DNA of 64,000 bases. Origin: Cladorrhinum sp. PSN259 (lineage: Eukaryota; Ascomycota; Sordariomycetes; Sordariales; Podosporaceae). Position 1 is the stretch's first letter; each line of letters starts with the position of its first letter. Made by a program: the position numbers and the translations under genes. The stretch covers positions 496,001 to 560,000 of the forward strand of contig MU867070.1 of assembly GCA_033725935.1 (NCBI GenBank), written 5' to 3'. Shown in pieces: positions 45,760-57,681 of the stretch. The notes beneath the pieces were generated by a model. That model was given only the letters and a program-made list of their open reading frames with translations. It did no database searches and was not told the origin of the DNA.

Positions 45760-48030
45760 TCAAGAATTGTCTAGCTCCAGATTCAGATGGAAGCTTGAAT
45801 GGACATATTATGCCCTGTTCTGCAGTGACAACTTAAAAGGTTTGATGTTTGCAGAGTAATCAATTTTTGAGGAAGTAGCTTACCGCGTCACATGCAAACT
45901 ATCAACGTCAATGCAGGAAAGAAGAAAGCCGGTAACTGCCGCGGGGACATGGTTTGACATGCATCGTGACGCCTCACCGTTGAGTATCAGTTTGCTTTGT
46001 TGTGGGCAATCGCGGCTAGAAATGGAAGCTGCCGTGCATGTTAAGAATTAGGTTTCCTCTGACAGTCTCCTCTAGAGACCGAAATGTTAGCAAGCGAAGA
46101 AAAATAAACCAATTTCTGGCTGGGAATGTGAACTGTACTAACAGTGGGGCTTGGTGTTGCTGTTTCCAACATTATGAAGCAGGAGCGAGACAGATTCTGG
46201 AGACACGCGGCGCATCTTCTCATATACACGCATATATTATGTCTTTGACCACGTAAGTTTGCCATCGCACACTCTTGTATTAGCAGAAAAACAACCAAGT
46301 TTCTCGCCGACAACTGATATTTTGATAGAACGACCAACACCAGTGAGTGTTATTCCGCGTCCAGTCACCGGTATCGGCAGAACCCGAAAGGGTCGCAAGT
46401 TGGGAGTCGGAGGTCCGGCTCGGGGCGGATTTAGATGTGGGGCCGTTCCCTGCATTTTACCCCAGGTTTTAGACAGAGAAGCAACGGTCCAATGAGACGC
46501 TTCGAATCTTCTCGGACCTCCCCCGCCATCAGCCCGTGGGGGTGGTCTTTGGGATTCTGAAAAGTTGAGACGCTAGGACGTTGGTGATGTTGGTGAAGTT
46601 GATGATGCCGTTTGGTATGCTGGGCTCGGGCGAACCATGAAAGATTTGGTGTCTGCTGTTGCATTGCAGGGACGATCAACCACTGTTTTGAGGGACCGGA
46701 AACTGATGAAGCTTCTTGGTAGGTTTAGATGAGCTCAGGCGGTTCTATACAGCTTCAAGCTCGTTGCGAGGTTGAGAGAGTGAATACGTGCAGAGTTAGA
46801 AAATTGAAGACTGGGCTTAATTTTATATCACGCAACATGATCGGCGGTATAAAAAAAGATACCTAGGAGTACAGAGTTCTGACACCGAGGTGTGGCAAGA
46901 CCTCTCAAGATTAGATCTTGGGTCAGGATCTGGGAGTTTGACAGGTCTATGCATATAATCGCGGTACACCTTTTCAACACCTGCACCGCGTGTGGGCGGG
47001 TAACTGTGGCTTCCCGCCGCGCCGTAGCAGAAGTTCAACCCAAATAGGTAATGAACAGTGAAAGCAACCATAAATGGCGCCTCGCGTGCAATGAGGTTAT
47101 CAGGGGAGCATTGGTGCTTTCAGCCGACAAGAAGAGCGCCATGGATTCTAAATTAAACTGAGAAACTAGGTTGCATTGCAAACGAACCGGATCTGGACCG
47201 ATTCAACCCCATAATACGGAAAATGTCTTAGGACTCGGTATCTATCGTCTCTATCGGGTCCCGATGAAAGCGCGATGAAAGCCGAATCGGGGCCGAATCT
47301 TGGGGCGACGGGAGCGGATGACAGCCCGTTCTTGCAAGGAGGTGCAGCTGCAAGGGGATTCCCACTCACAGACCTTGCAGAAGCAGCCGGAATGTACAGT
47401 GCATCTCGGATGGGGAAGTAATTGAGGAGGTTAGTACCTACCTGATTGTGAGAAAAACTAAAAGGCCTAGATCTTCTGAAGACCCACTCCAAGAACTCTA
47501 TGCAATATTTTGGTTTAAAGTTTAGGTAGGTGAGTTTCGGTGAGGAGCTCGCGTCTTCGTCCGGTTTTTCGACCCAGTGCCCTGGGAAGCGCAGTGTCAT
47601 GTCACACACGCTTTGTCAAATGAGTTGGCAATCTTGGATCAATCTCCATCTTTGCTTGAGGAGTTGGAGACGGATCGAGTGTCGGCCGCCGCACCGTCTC
47701 ACAATGTCCGTTAGGCGCAGTCCGGCCTTCCTCCAACGTGGTCCGACAGCCGGCGATCTCTCCCCTACGGCCTACCATGACGATAGCCAGGAGCAAATAC
47801 CCGGACACATGAACCAGACACAGCATGGGATGCAGCACATGCAACAGACATATAAGGATGCATATCGTCTCTCCATTTCTCATCCCCCTCTCCATCTGTC
47901 AAACACTCTCCTTCTTGTATTCGGATACCCAACAGATCTTTCCTGAGCCAGCTTCTTGGTAGCATTTTCTTGTCTCTTTGCGACTTATTCTACTATTCCA
48001 CACACAACTACACCTCAAACTACCGCAAGC
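45760..48030. other. Gene-poor region, 2.3 kb
   Basis: No supported gene. The proximal 700 bp are the likely promoter/5' UTR of the melanin reductase; CT-rich sequence (47870-47915) precedes its start codon. Confidence 0.5.
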
Positions 48031-49103
48031 ATGCCTGGTGTTACCAAGTCCGGAAGCAAGTATGACGCCGTCCCCGGCCCTCTCGGTTTGGCATCTGCTT
48101 CCCTCGACGGCAAGGTTGCTCTTGTGACCGGTGCTGGTACGTACACAACGCTTTCCCTGCATATGCATTACGTCCGCACAGCCGCCACACCCGTTTCCGT
48201 GGTGGGTGGGGGGGCTTGCGGCACGGTACTTTTTTTTTTTACCCCAACACATGTCCGGTGGCTGCCCCTTACGCCTTACTCCACACCTCGCAATATTGCC
48301 AACTTACCCCGACGACCTGTATTATCATTCGCCATGATGCGATAAGCTGACCTCACTCGCATTTAGGCCGTGGTATCGGCAGGGAGATGGCCCTCGAGCT
48401 CGGACGTCGCGGTGCCAAGGTTATCGTCAACTACGCCAACAGTGAGGAGACCGCCAACGAGGTCGTCCAGCAGATCAAGAAGAACGGCTCGGACGCTGCC
48501 GCCATCAAGGCCGACGTCGCCAATGTCGAGGAGATCGTCCGTCTCTTCCAAGAAGCCAAGAAGAAGTTCGGCAAGCTCGATATTGTCTGCTCCAACAGCG
48601 GTGTCGTCTCATTCGGCCACGTCAAGGACGTCACTCCCGAGGAGTTTGACCGTGTTTTCACCGTCAACACCCGCGGTCAGTTCTTCGTTGCCCGTGAGGC
48701 CTACAAGAACCTCGAGGTCGGCGGTCGCTTGATCCTTATGGGTTCCATCACTGGCCAAGCCAAGGGTGTCCCCAGGCATGCTGTCTACTCCGGCAGCAAG
48801 GGTGCCATCGAGACCTTTGTCCGATGCATGGCTATCGACTTTGGTGACAAGAAGATCACCGTCAACGCCGTCGCCCCCGGCGGCATCAAGACCGACATGT
48901 ACCACAAGGTCTGCAGAGAGTACATCCCTGACGGTGACAAGCTCGACGACGAGAGTGTCGATGAGTATGCTGCTGGCTGGTCTCCTCTCCACCGCGTGGG
49001 TCTCCCCATCGATATTGCCCGTGTTGTCTGCTTCCTCGCATCGCAGGACGGTGAGTGGGTCAACGGCAAGGTCATTGGCATTGATGGTTCCGCTATGATG
49101 TAA
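48031..49103 (+). CDS. THR1: 1,3,8-trihydroxynaphthalene reductase (DHN-melanin, SDR family)
   Basis: Exons 48031-48136 and 48367-49103 around a 230-bp intron (GTACGT..TTTAG); 280 aa. The N-terminus ends PGPLGLASASLDGKVALVTGA and the cofactor motif is TGAGRGIG (residues 33-40). NSGVVSFGHVKDVTPEEFDRVF, GRLILMGSITGQAKGVP and the catalytic YSGSK follow; VAPGGIKTDMY and GLPIDIARVVCFLASQDGEWVNGKV close the fold, ending in Met. These blocks are near-identical to the Magnaporthe BUF1 and Colletotrichum THR1 naphthol reductases, which reduce trihydroxynaphthalene to vermelone with NADPH and are targets of tricyclazole. No polyketide synthase or scytalone dehydratase lies nearby in this window. Confidence 0.93.
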
Positions 49104-49488
49104 ATGGACGTTAGACGATATAGGGTCGGCTTGTAATGTGTGTTTCGAATAGAGCACTCGCTTGGACGGATGACTGAGTCCGTGGATGGGTAATCTGGGT
49201 TATAGAGTTATTCTTTTCCTTTTGCATGATGGGGAGATATGAGAAACAGGTCCAGGGGATGGTATTCGGGAGGTGGTGAGGTATAGGGCTGAGGAATAGA
49301 TCAAGAAATTTTGTTCAATTTCTTCAAGTTTGTAGTCAACTGGGTTTCTTGGCCACTTTTATGACTGCTATTTATCTGGGGAGTTTACTCTTAAGATTTG
49401 TGAGAGAGAATCGCATTTCGTCTTCCGCAAAGACCTCCAGTACGTGCAGCTCTCGGTCGGTCTTGGAAGGTGGTATATCTCTCGGATA
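49104..49488. other. Convergent intergenic region
   Basis: 3' flanks of the melanin reductase (+) and the Cys-rich gene (-); nothing else seen. Confidence 0.5.
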
Positions 49489-50490
49489 TCAATCGTCTTC
49501 CTCCTCCTCCCCCTCTTCGTCCGAGTCCTCATCAGCTGAGTCCTTCGGCCATTCCCCATCCGAGTTGGGATGCACCACCCCACATTCACCCCCACAAAGC
49601 ATGTGGTCGCCGCAGCTTGGACAATCGTCAAAGTCCTCGTAACAGCCATCCCTGCAGAAAGACCAGGGACCTCCGCACATATACTCGTTATGGCAGTACA
49701 GGTGCTTGGTGCATTTTTCGCATGTGGATCGAGAGCAATGTTCACAGAAGTTGGCTGAAATATGCCTCTCCCAACAGTCGACGGTGTTCAAGACGTCGAT
49801 ATCGCAGCGGCACTGATCTGGGTTCAAGGTGAAAGTTAAAGATTCAGTCTTGATGGTAGCGGTGATAGTTGTGGTTGGTTTGTCCTCGCTCTCAGCACTG
49901 GGTTGAGGTGTTCTGGATTCGGACGGCGTGGAGGTCTTATTGGGTGCTTCTGTGGTGGTGGTGGCTGACTCGAACTCCTTGGGCCTTTGAACTTTCTGCT
50001 GTTCTGCGTGCTGCTGATAAAGTTTTTAAAGCACGCAACGCACGGTCTTGGGGCGTTGCAGTCCTTGCATTCCTCTCTTGATTCCCTCGCATTGCAGCAG
50101 CCCACATGAGAGGCACGCAGACTTTGTTGTGTCATTAGTCAAGAGTCTGTCACTTTGCGGTTTGATTCACGAGATGCTGGGGGACTAATAAACTAACAAA
50201 TTTCCTGCGACACGGAATGCAGAATCGCTCTTGTGGATGCGATGCGCACCTCAGGGGGAGCTCCAAGTCTTGCTGTGCCGGGCAGTTCTCCTCCGCGCAG
50301 AACCAGCCCAAATTTCTACATTGGCTGCACTGACTGAGGAATGCCGAGCAAGCTTTGCATCTTGGCTTTTGCGGTGTGACTTTGACGCGTTTTGCGGATG
50401 GGGCTTCGTCTTCTGGTGCTGGCCTCCGGTTGCTTGAGGCAAATGGTGCCCCGTTGGCGGTGGTGTTGGCTGACATTCTGGCGCTGCGCA
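49489..50490 (-). CDS. Cysteine-rich, RING-like hypothetical protein (exon structure uncertain)
   Basis: A minus-strand gene begins at one of several ATGs near 50490. The first exon (to about 50200) encodes a basic nuclear-like segment and Cys clusters (RCKACSAFLSQCSQC, ERFCIPC). The last exon (about 49830-49489) encodes a Cys/His array (CEHCSRSTCEKCTKHLYC, CRDGCYEDFDDCPSCGDHMLCGGECG) and an acidic tail. Between them two frames are competing: one reads ECKDCNAPRPCVACFKNF, the other CLSCGLLQCEG and then a Thr/Ser-rich linker that continues in frame into the last exon. Short introns of 45-130 bp or a frameshift could join them. The spacing suggests zinc-binding modules; function unknown. Confidence 0.5.
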
Positions 50491-50940
50491 TGATGTGAAA
50501 GGAAGGGCCAAGGGACCCGTCCCCATTAATTTTGATGCGATTAAAGGTAACGCGGTGGTGGAGATTGCTTTCTTTTTTCATTCACATCTCGGTCTCAGGG
50601 TTAGGGTCAAGCCATAATAAACAAACAAATGCCCCCTTCTACCCAGGTGCTATCGAGATGCTTGAAGATCATCCAACATTGAAGATATTATTATGAAAAC
50701 GCAATATTAGGGAGGCGACAATATTCGCCAAGCTTATCCCCTCCATTGATTTGCCGAGGACTTCGTCAACAGTCTTGCTCCAAAATATGGCAGCCTGAAA
50801 TGACATACGTCAGCTTCTTATCCTTCAGTTTACAGTCCTAACACCCACCTGTGACTCGCTTTTTTATTCAAATTTCTTAAGACATTCATTTTTTAACAGA
50901 ATAAATCTATTTGCTGCAACATAAATACACTGCTCCAGCG
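50491..50940. other. Divergent intergenic region
   Basis: Upstream flanks of the Cys-rich gene (-) and the acidic hypothetical gene (+). No specific motif assigned. Confidence 0.5.
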
Positions 50941-51708
50941 ATGAGAATGCCAAAGAGGTTGAAAGACGAGAAAAACAACTTGGAGACCAGCTCCAGCGAA
51001 CAGGAACACGATGAGAAGAAAGACCAAGAAGAAGAAGAAGAAGAAGAAGAGGGGCAAACAACTACAAACAAAGAACCTGATCTCTATTCCTACGAAATGA
51101 ACACCCTTCTCAGCGCGCTCAATCAGGAAATCGCGGAAGAGGGCGAAAACGGCAATTCAATCTATTCGTCCTCGTGGCCCGGATCTCAAAGCCTGATCGA
51201 CGAACTCCGGGAGACTATCGCCAAAGAAAAGGAGTTGCCGGCTCACAGCAATCCCGAAAAGGCCGAAGCACACGCCAACAAGATCAGAAACATGGAAACG
51301 ATGCTGGACTGGATCTCGGGGGAGAACGGAAGGCTGCCGTCGGACGGTTGTACACTTTGGGTGTTTGAGGGCACTGTAAAGACCGAAAGTAACGGGAAAT
51401 TTTGGAAGCGGTGGTGGCCTGCCGGGAGGAGTCTCGAGGTCTGTGCTATTGTGAGTTTGGAATTCCGAAAAGGATTGGGAAAGTTTGACTAACCATGTGG
51501 GACCCAGACTGGAAGGGCGCAGTATCATGCTAAACTGCGACACCTGGAAGTGCGGAGTGGTGATCGTCCGCATGATCCAGGCGACAGCGATAGAGTTCGT
51601 AGTACTGATTTGCAGTGGTATGATCGTCATCCTCATTGGGCTCTCCGTGAGATGCTCGCCGATAATGATATTTGTGCAATCGGGTCAACAAGATTTGGAA
51701 GCTTCTGA
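50941..51708 (+). CDS. Hypothetical protein with acidic N-terminus
   Basis: Exons 50941-51450 and 51508-51708; 236 aa. The 57-bp intron has GTGAGT, a TGACTAAC branch site and CCCAG, and removing it extends the frame to TGA at 51706-51708. Residues 20-40 contain a run of glutamates encoded by GAA repeats. The central part is helical (LLSALNQEIAEEGE, SLIDELRETIAKEKEL, MLDWISGENGRL). The second exon is charged, with WYDRHPHWALREML. I recognise no family; no signal peptide or membrane helix is seen. Confidence 0.7.
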
Positions 51709-52514
51709 AAAAGAGAAAGACAGAAATGTATAAAAACATTCCTTAGTGTATATAAAGAAAAGTATCTTCCGGTTACGCCCACTAACGCTGTAACTCGAAC
51801 AAGAATAAAGAAAAGTATGCGTGTTGAAAAAAAAAAAAACCCTGTTTTAACGAGAATAGGAGATACATGCTTGAGGCAAAATAAAGGGCAAAATGAAATA
51901 AAATATGAGCACAGATAATTACACAACTATTCTAAAAAAGACACCAGGCATGCGAAAGTCTAAACCACGTACATGTACGCAAATAAAGAAAACAAATATG
52001 TAGATTGGGAGAGCGGATTATGTGGATTTGGAGGATTATGAGGGTTATGAGCCTCCTAAATGGTCTTTGTATGCTAATTGGGGTCTCTCACTTTCTATCG
52101 AACAATGGCCTCCTTCGTCAGGCTAATCCACACTCAAATATATCTGACAATGTACCTAATGACTGGCATGCAAGTTTGTTGTGATTATTCGCCGAGCATT
52201 AACCTCAAGAGATGAGAAACCAGTCAAGATGAGAAACCAGTCAAGATGAGAAACCAGTCAAGATGAGAAACCAGTCAAGATGAGAAACCAGATTAGCGAC
52301 TGATGACTGGTAACCAACGGCCTGTATTTCGTTCCGTTCCTTCACCATTCCCAAGCTGGAGGTGTCAAACCCATGTTTGTGCTTCATATGCTGCATCTTT
52401 GCCGTCCGTGATAGTGGGATGTGGAAATCCCCACACTCGATGGATTCCTTCCTTTCGCACTTGCATCGTTCCACACCCCAAAAATAACAACTTGAGCATT
52501 CAGGTAGGTGTATT
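51709..52514. other. Convergent intergenic region with 17-bp tandem repeat
   Basis: 3' flanks of the hypothetical gene (+) and the copper transporter (-). Holds an A run (51827-51839) and the tandem repeat at 52211-52291; no gene seen. Confidence 0.55.
52211..52291. repeat. 17-bp tandem repeat, about 4.8 copies
   Basis: Unit GATGAGAAACCAGTCAA occurs at 52211, 52228, 52245 and 52262, with a 13-bp partial copy at 52279. Copies are identical, indicating recent expansion. Confidence 0.9.
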
Positions 52515-53337
52515 TTAACCGCAGCAAACAGTTGCCTCATCTGTAGCCGATGTATGTTGTGCACCCCTAGAAGACGAGACATCAGGTCAGCCAACGGCTC
52601 TTGGAATGGTTTAGGGGGGCTCACTTACAATCCCAACGTCTCCCAGTGAAACACAAAACTACCCAGATATGCCCCAATAAAGATACAAATGATGATGTAC
52701 CCATTGTAATACATCGCCAACCTATAAACCGTCATCTCTATCAGCGACATGGACTCGTCACTTCTCGACAAAACATTGTGGCAAAGATGATTTTGAACTT
52801 ACAACATCACAAAATAAGCAACGGCAAACTGGCACATGTGCAACAGCGCCCTGATCGCCTGCTCCAAGAAGTTCGGTCTGTACCCCTTGCTCTTCGTAAC
52901 GCAGACTGGAGCCTCCCCCTTCACACCTTCAGTCGTCACAACACTTGTTGTCGCTTTGCGCAGTAAGTATCGATCATACTCTTTCACACTCCTACGAAGT
53001 AGTTCAAGAAGCATGACGAGGAGGATGACGCCGATGCAGGAGCCCGCAAACATGCCGGAGGACCTGATGTGCCATGATCTAGCGAGGAAGCAGGTGTCGA
53101 TTGTGTTCCAGTTCCATAACATCTGAAAAACAAACGGACATTAGGTTAGGAGTATTGTTACGCAAATCATGGAAGGAAGAAAAGGAGTAAGTGGAGACAC
53201 CATACAGAAATTTTGCACGCAGACCCGGTGCCGTGGTCCATACCACCCATAGAGTCTGATGCCGGTGTCGTAGCGGCTGCTGCGGCGGATGCTGCCGTGG
53301 TGGTTGCCCCTGACATGTCGTGTCCGCTGTGATCCAT
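52515..53337 (-). CDS. Ctr-family copper transporter
   Basis: Four exons, 53337-53206, 53122-52803, 52721-52629 and 52566-52515; 198 aa, all junctions in phase. The N-terminus is Met/His-rich (MDHSGHDMSG, SMGGMDHGTG), as in Ctr copper importers. WNWNTIDTCFLARSWHI precedes transmembrane helix 1 (GMFAGSCIGVILLVMLLELL); helices 2 and 3 are ALLHMCQFAVAYFVMLLAM and YIIICIFIGAYLGSFVF, with MLLAM near the MxxxM position and GAYLG giving GxxxG. The 52-bp last exon adds a tail ending in CCG, matching the C-terminal Cys motif that hands copper to chaperones. It probably imports Cu(I) at the plasma or vacuolar membrane. Confidence 0.9.
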
Positions 53338-54288
53338 TTTGTCTGAAGATGTACCGTGACGTAGGGCTTTGAGAAGTTGGAAAGGAGGGTGATGGAACTG
53401 GCGTTTGGAAACTCTTTGGATGACATATGAGAAAGGGATGAAAAGAACCTCATTTTATCCTTTTTCTCTCTTAACATGTCATTCTCCTGAACAGGCAACC
53501 TTGATGGCCTCTATTCCTCTCTATCTCACTCTATTTCTCTCACGCCCCCACGCTGTGCGTGCAAATGCAGACAGGTATGATCCTGCAGACAGCGTTGGGT
53601 GTCACTGGCATCCAGAAAGGTGAACTGGATGCCCCCTGGAAGGCGGAGTATCCGAAAACCAAGTGGTATGTCCAAGCCTTGGCGATACCGTTTTGAGCTG
53701 ATTTTATCTGACATGTCTTCCTAGGAGGGTGGGCTTTGAACATGGCCATTGTACCCCGACGTTCTGTCTTCAAACTAGCAGCAAGTTCTCTCCTCTTCTC
53801 AAGCCAATGCGGCTGGAAATTCCGTTTGCCGACCCTATCCTTTTTACCTCGGACCAACATTCATCACTGACGCCTCATTCTATCTTTTCTCCCATCAGTA
53901 CTGTGAGTTTCTTCCATTCACATAAACAATTTCGAAGACAACTGAACAGCATCAACAATGATCTGATGTGGTTTTGTAAGACGCAGGGATGTTGAGCAGA
54001 TTTGCGTTGATTTGTAACCAATATTGGGTGGGCATGGTGGACACACCTTCGCTCCAACCACCAACAAGAATTCGCGGTGTGATTCGACAATCACAGGTGC
54101 CAAGACTTCATTTTGTCCGAACTTCGAACCATGTGGTGCAGAAATCAAGGGGACCAAGTGCAAGAGTTTCTGACCCAGATACCTGGTCAACTTGATCGAA
54201 TCCAGAAGGTGTTGAAGCTGGATCGGTGCGATAATGTGGCCCAGATTTGGAGCTCTGCGTTCAGGTGACCGTGCACTTGCTTAGTGAT
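53338..54288. other. Intergenic region
   Basis: Upstream flank of the copper transporter and downstream flank of the next minus-strand gene. No supported gene or obvious element. Confidence 0.5.
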
Positions 54289-55160
54289 TCAAGGGCCAAC
54301 GTGAGACCCCTCTTGACGATCAATATCTTCATTGAGTTGTTCCCTTGCTCTTCTTCTCTTCTCTTCCACAAAGTACTGCAGTGCAAGAGGTGGCAATCTG
54401 CCTTGGGGATAAAAAGGCGGTGAAATAGAGTAAAGCGCCGTCGAAGAAGGGGAGGAAAACCGGGTAATGAAAGTATCAGGTGAAGTCGTCGATGCTTTTT
54501 GCGATATAGGGTTGACTGAATATTGAGCAAACGATGGCTTGTTTAACTTGAGGTTCGGTGGCATTTCAGTCCAGCGGGAGCTCAACAGAAGTCGCCGGTT
54601 TGGGCCGTTGTCACTCGGGTGCTTTCTCGTATACTCTCTCAATGCAAGGACATTTGACGATGGCTGAACTCGAGTCCTCAAGAGATTGGCCAGAATGGTG
54701 ATCTCGGCTGCAAAGGCCTCCACGAGAGCGACGACGAGAGCGATGAACAAGGTCCGATCAGCTTGCAATGCAGATCAATTGGCCTCATTTAGGAGTTGAT
54801 ACCTACAAGAAACCATTAGACGGACTTGCGGCGAAGATAAAAGTTGAGGTACCAAACTGCTTACCAAGAATAGTGGCCCGGGTCTCATGAGTCATGAAAC
54901 CTTGATCTGGGTCCGAAAACATCTCTCGTTGATAGCGCAAGCGTTCTGTGAAGCGGGAAAGAGTAATTTTGCGGTTAGAATTTCCATCCCGGGCGTGAAA
55001 AGAAAAAACGACGAGGAACGGTGAATGGCTGGAGTGAGGTTAATGGATTTGGGAAAGAATGATTACCGGCTTTGTCAACCTCAGGCGAGCAAAGGAAGGA
55101 ACAAAAGCGCAAGCAAATCTCGACCAAATGGAGAGGATTGGTTAGTTCCCGAGATTTCAT
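54289..55160 (-). CDS. Hypothetical protein with one membrane helix
   Basis: Exons 55160-55067, 54945-54865 and 54761-54289; 215 aa with consistent phases (1, 1). The junctions restore a continuous sequence VDKAERLRYQREMFSDPDQG and RATILADRTLFIALVVALVE. One strongly hydrophobic segment, LFIALVVALVEAFAAEITIL, spans the third-exon start; the remainder is polar, Ser/Pro-rich, with a basic C-terminal helix (EEKRRRAREQLNEDID). The 5' start is less certain because the frame is open a little further upstream. No family recognised. Confidence 0.6.
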
Positions 55161-56316
55161 CCAAAGAACGACTCAAGTTTCAGCTCCTGACCAAAAACTT
55201 TTTCGATGATTCCGAAAAGTACACTTCCCGGAGTCCCTGTGGGGCCGACCAGCGCAAGATAATCCGGGGAAGAATGGGGCTCAACCTCGCGCATGCCGGC
55301 CCGGGAAGAGGCGAAGTTCTGTGGGATTTCAAGATATGGAAGACTCTGTAAGCCCTCAACTATTCCTTGATATTGGAAAGATTCTAGGAAATCTGCCGAA
55401 TTCAACTGCCGATCTTGAATGTGAACAACCCAAGACAATCTCGTCTTCTTCAACCATGGATAATCGATAAACCCCACGGGCCAGCTTCCATACCATAGGC
55501 TCGCGTCTGATCTATAGCCAGGGATTCAATCAGAGATAAAGTTGAATTTCCAGAAATCCGGAACAGTTAATTACCTGATTACGGGCGTTGCATTCCTCCC
55601 CGTTAGTGCAACCGGTCGACTCAGGGGCATTGTGGGGAGCACGCCTCAACAAGCTTCCACTTCCAGAGCGACCTCCGCAGTTTTAAGGCTAGACATTATT
55701 ATTCGCATAGGATCAACTGCCGAACCCTGCCGGAGATCTTGGTTGAGTTCATTAAACTGCTTCTCTAGACATCTTACCGACCGCTTGGCTTCGGCTCGCT
55801 TCCAATCTTTCCCGTTCCTGCGGTCTGATCGTACCTTGGCACCATGATCAGGTGCAGATGGGGCGCAGAATGAGCGCAGAATCTGCCCTGTTTTGTCTGC
55901 TACGGAACCATGATGCCGTTTTTATCATGTTGGGGTGCATTATATTCCAGCAATGAGCAGTCGGCGCTTAACAACACTTGAGGCTAGACCATAAGGCGCT
56001 CCTATTGCACATCTTTGGTTCACAGTCATAGCAAGTCTCTTGGAATCACGATGTGACTATGGCACGGAGATTACGCTCAGTCAGGTTATCAACAACTTCT
56101 CTTGGTTTTTTTTTCGCAGTGGCAGCGGGCGTGACTAGGTTCAGATCCCAGATCACACATCGGATAACTATGATGGGTGGAGTCTGGAGAATATGAGACT
56201 GAAAGGGATCAAAAAGTATAAAGTCAAACGATGCTTCCATGAACAAAATATCCAAGGGCAGCTTCACCCTCAGCCTCACCCTTTCCTAGACGAGACCTCG
56301 AATCCTAATCACAACC
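55161..56316. other. Divergent intergenic region
   Basis: 1.15 kb between the one-helix protein gene (-) and the AA9-CBM1 gene (+). A TATA-like AGTATAAAG at 56215-56223 lies about 95 bp before the AA9 start. No other gene supported. Confidence 0.55.
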
Positions 56317-57219
56317 ATGAAGCTCAGCATCGGCAGCGTAGCCCTCTGGGCCCTCTCAGCGGCCCAGACTGCCTCGGCCCACTACCGCTTCAGCAAGCTC
56401 GTCGTCAACGGCCAGCTATCAAACGATTGGGAGTACATCCGCGAAAATAGCAACGGGATCATGCCCACCAAGCAGTTCCTCAAGCCCAGCGACGACTTCA
56501 GATGCAACTCGGGCACCTTTGCCAACGCAGGCAAGACCAAAGTCCGCAAGGTCAACCCCGGCGACAAGATCGGTTTCCAACTGTGGTACTACGCCACCAT
56601 GCAACACCCGGGCCCCTTGACAATCCACATGTCCCGAGCTCCCGGTGATGTCCGCAACTATCGCGGAGACGGCGACTGGTTCAAGGTCCACCAGATGATT
56701 ATCTGCAAGCCTCCTACTGGCGGTTACCTCAACGATAAAGATTGGTGCACCTGGGATAAGGCAACCGTGGAGTTCACCCTGCCGCGTGATACTCCCCCCG
56801 GCCAGTATCTAGTCAGAGTTGAGCACATCGCCATTCACGGCGCCCAGAGCGGTGATACAGAGTTTTACTTTGAGTGTGCTCAGATCGAGGTCGGCGGAAA
56901 CGGTAACGGTAACCCCGGACCTATGGTCAAGATTCCTGGGCTTTATGACTCCAATGACCCGGCTTTGAGGTTCTTCATTTATGGTGTGCCATCGTATCCT
57001 TATACCAACGTTGGAAAGCACGCTGTTTGGACTGGCGGAAATGGTGGTGGAAATAACAATGGTGGCGGGAGCGCGCAGCCGTCCAACCCGCCGCCTAGCA
57101 GCGGTGGGACGGTGCCGCTCTGGGGCCAGTGTGGAGGGAGTGGGTATACGGGTGCTACGAGGTGCGCTGAGGGGAGCTGTAAGGCCCAGAATGAGTGGTA
57201 TTCTCAGTGTGTGAGCTAG
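56317..57219 (+). CDS. AA9 lytic polysaccharide monooxygenase with C-terminal CBM1
   Basis: Single-exon gene of 300 aa from ATG 56317. The signal peptide (about 21 aa, ending TASA) is followed by His as mature residue 1 (HYRFSKLVVNG). The second brace His is in MQHPGPLTIHMS and the axial Tyr in DTEFYFECAQIEV; VEHIAIHGAQ carries the conserved second-sphere His. The AA9 domain (about residues 22-245) is followed by a Gly/Asn/Ser/Pro linker and a CBM1 cellulose-binding module (LWGQCGGSGYTGATRCAEGSC..NEWYSQC). This predicts an extracellular copper enzyme that cleaves cellulose oxidatively while anchored to it. Confidence 0.95.
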   Translation: MKLSIGSVALWALSAAQTASAHYRFSKLVVNGQLSNDWEYIRENSNGIMPTKQFLKPSDDFRCNSGTFANAGKTKVRKVNPGDKIGFQLWYYATMQHPGPLTIHMSRAPGDVRNYRGDGDWFKVHQMIICKPPTGGYLNDKDWCTWDKATVEFTLPRDTPPGQYLVRVEHIAIHGAQSGDTEFYFECAQIEVGGNGNGNPGPMVKIPGLYDSNDPALRFFIYGVPSYPYTNVGKHAVWTGGNGGGNNNGGGSAQPSNPPPSSGGTVPLWGQCGGSGYTGATRCAEGSCKAQNEWYSQCVS

Positions 57220-57681
57220 AGCCCAGGAGAAAGCGCGGCGGATGGCTGGAGAAGTTTGACGGGGAAGCAGCACTAGAAATGCAGTTAGGGGCTTGGTTTG
57301 GGTCTTTGCTAGTTGATTGATCATGTAACAAGCACAAAGCAGGATGATAGGAATTCAGATCCACTTACGTAGGTAGTATCTGAATTTAACTCAAGGAGAA
57401 TACAATACCTTATCAGGTCCCAATTGCAAAAATACCTTCTTCCCAGCGCCTCATGTTTTTTTTTTGTTATAAATCCATCTATGTATTTCACCCTCTGAAC
57501 GGATATATCGATAGGTTAGGGAATTATCTTGGCCAATGACAAAATGCGGGTCATGGGATCAAACCTCAATGGACGTGACATCATGACCGTCACGGCGATA
57601 TCGCCTCTCCCGTGCACTCTCGCTGACTAATACATCGTCAACCACCCATATATCAGCCAGCACTCCCAACCAGCTCCCAGA
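57220..57681. other. Intergenic region
   Basis: 3' flank of the AA9-CBM1 gene and promoter of the NmrA-like gene; a 10-base T run near 57459. Nothing else seen. Confidence 0.5.
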
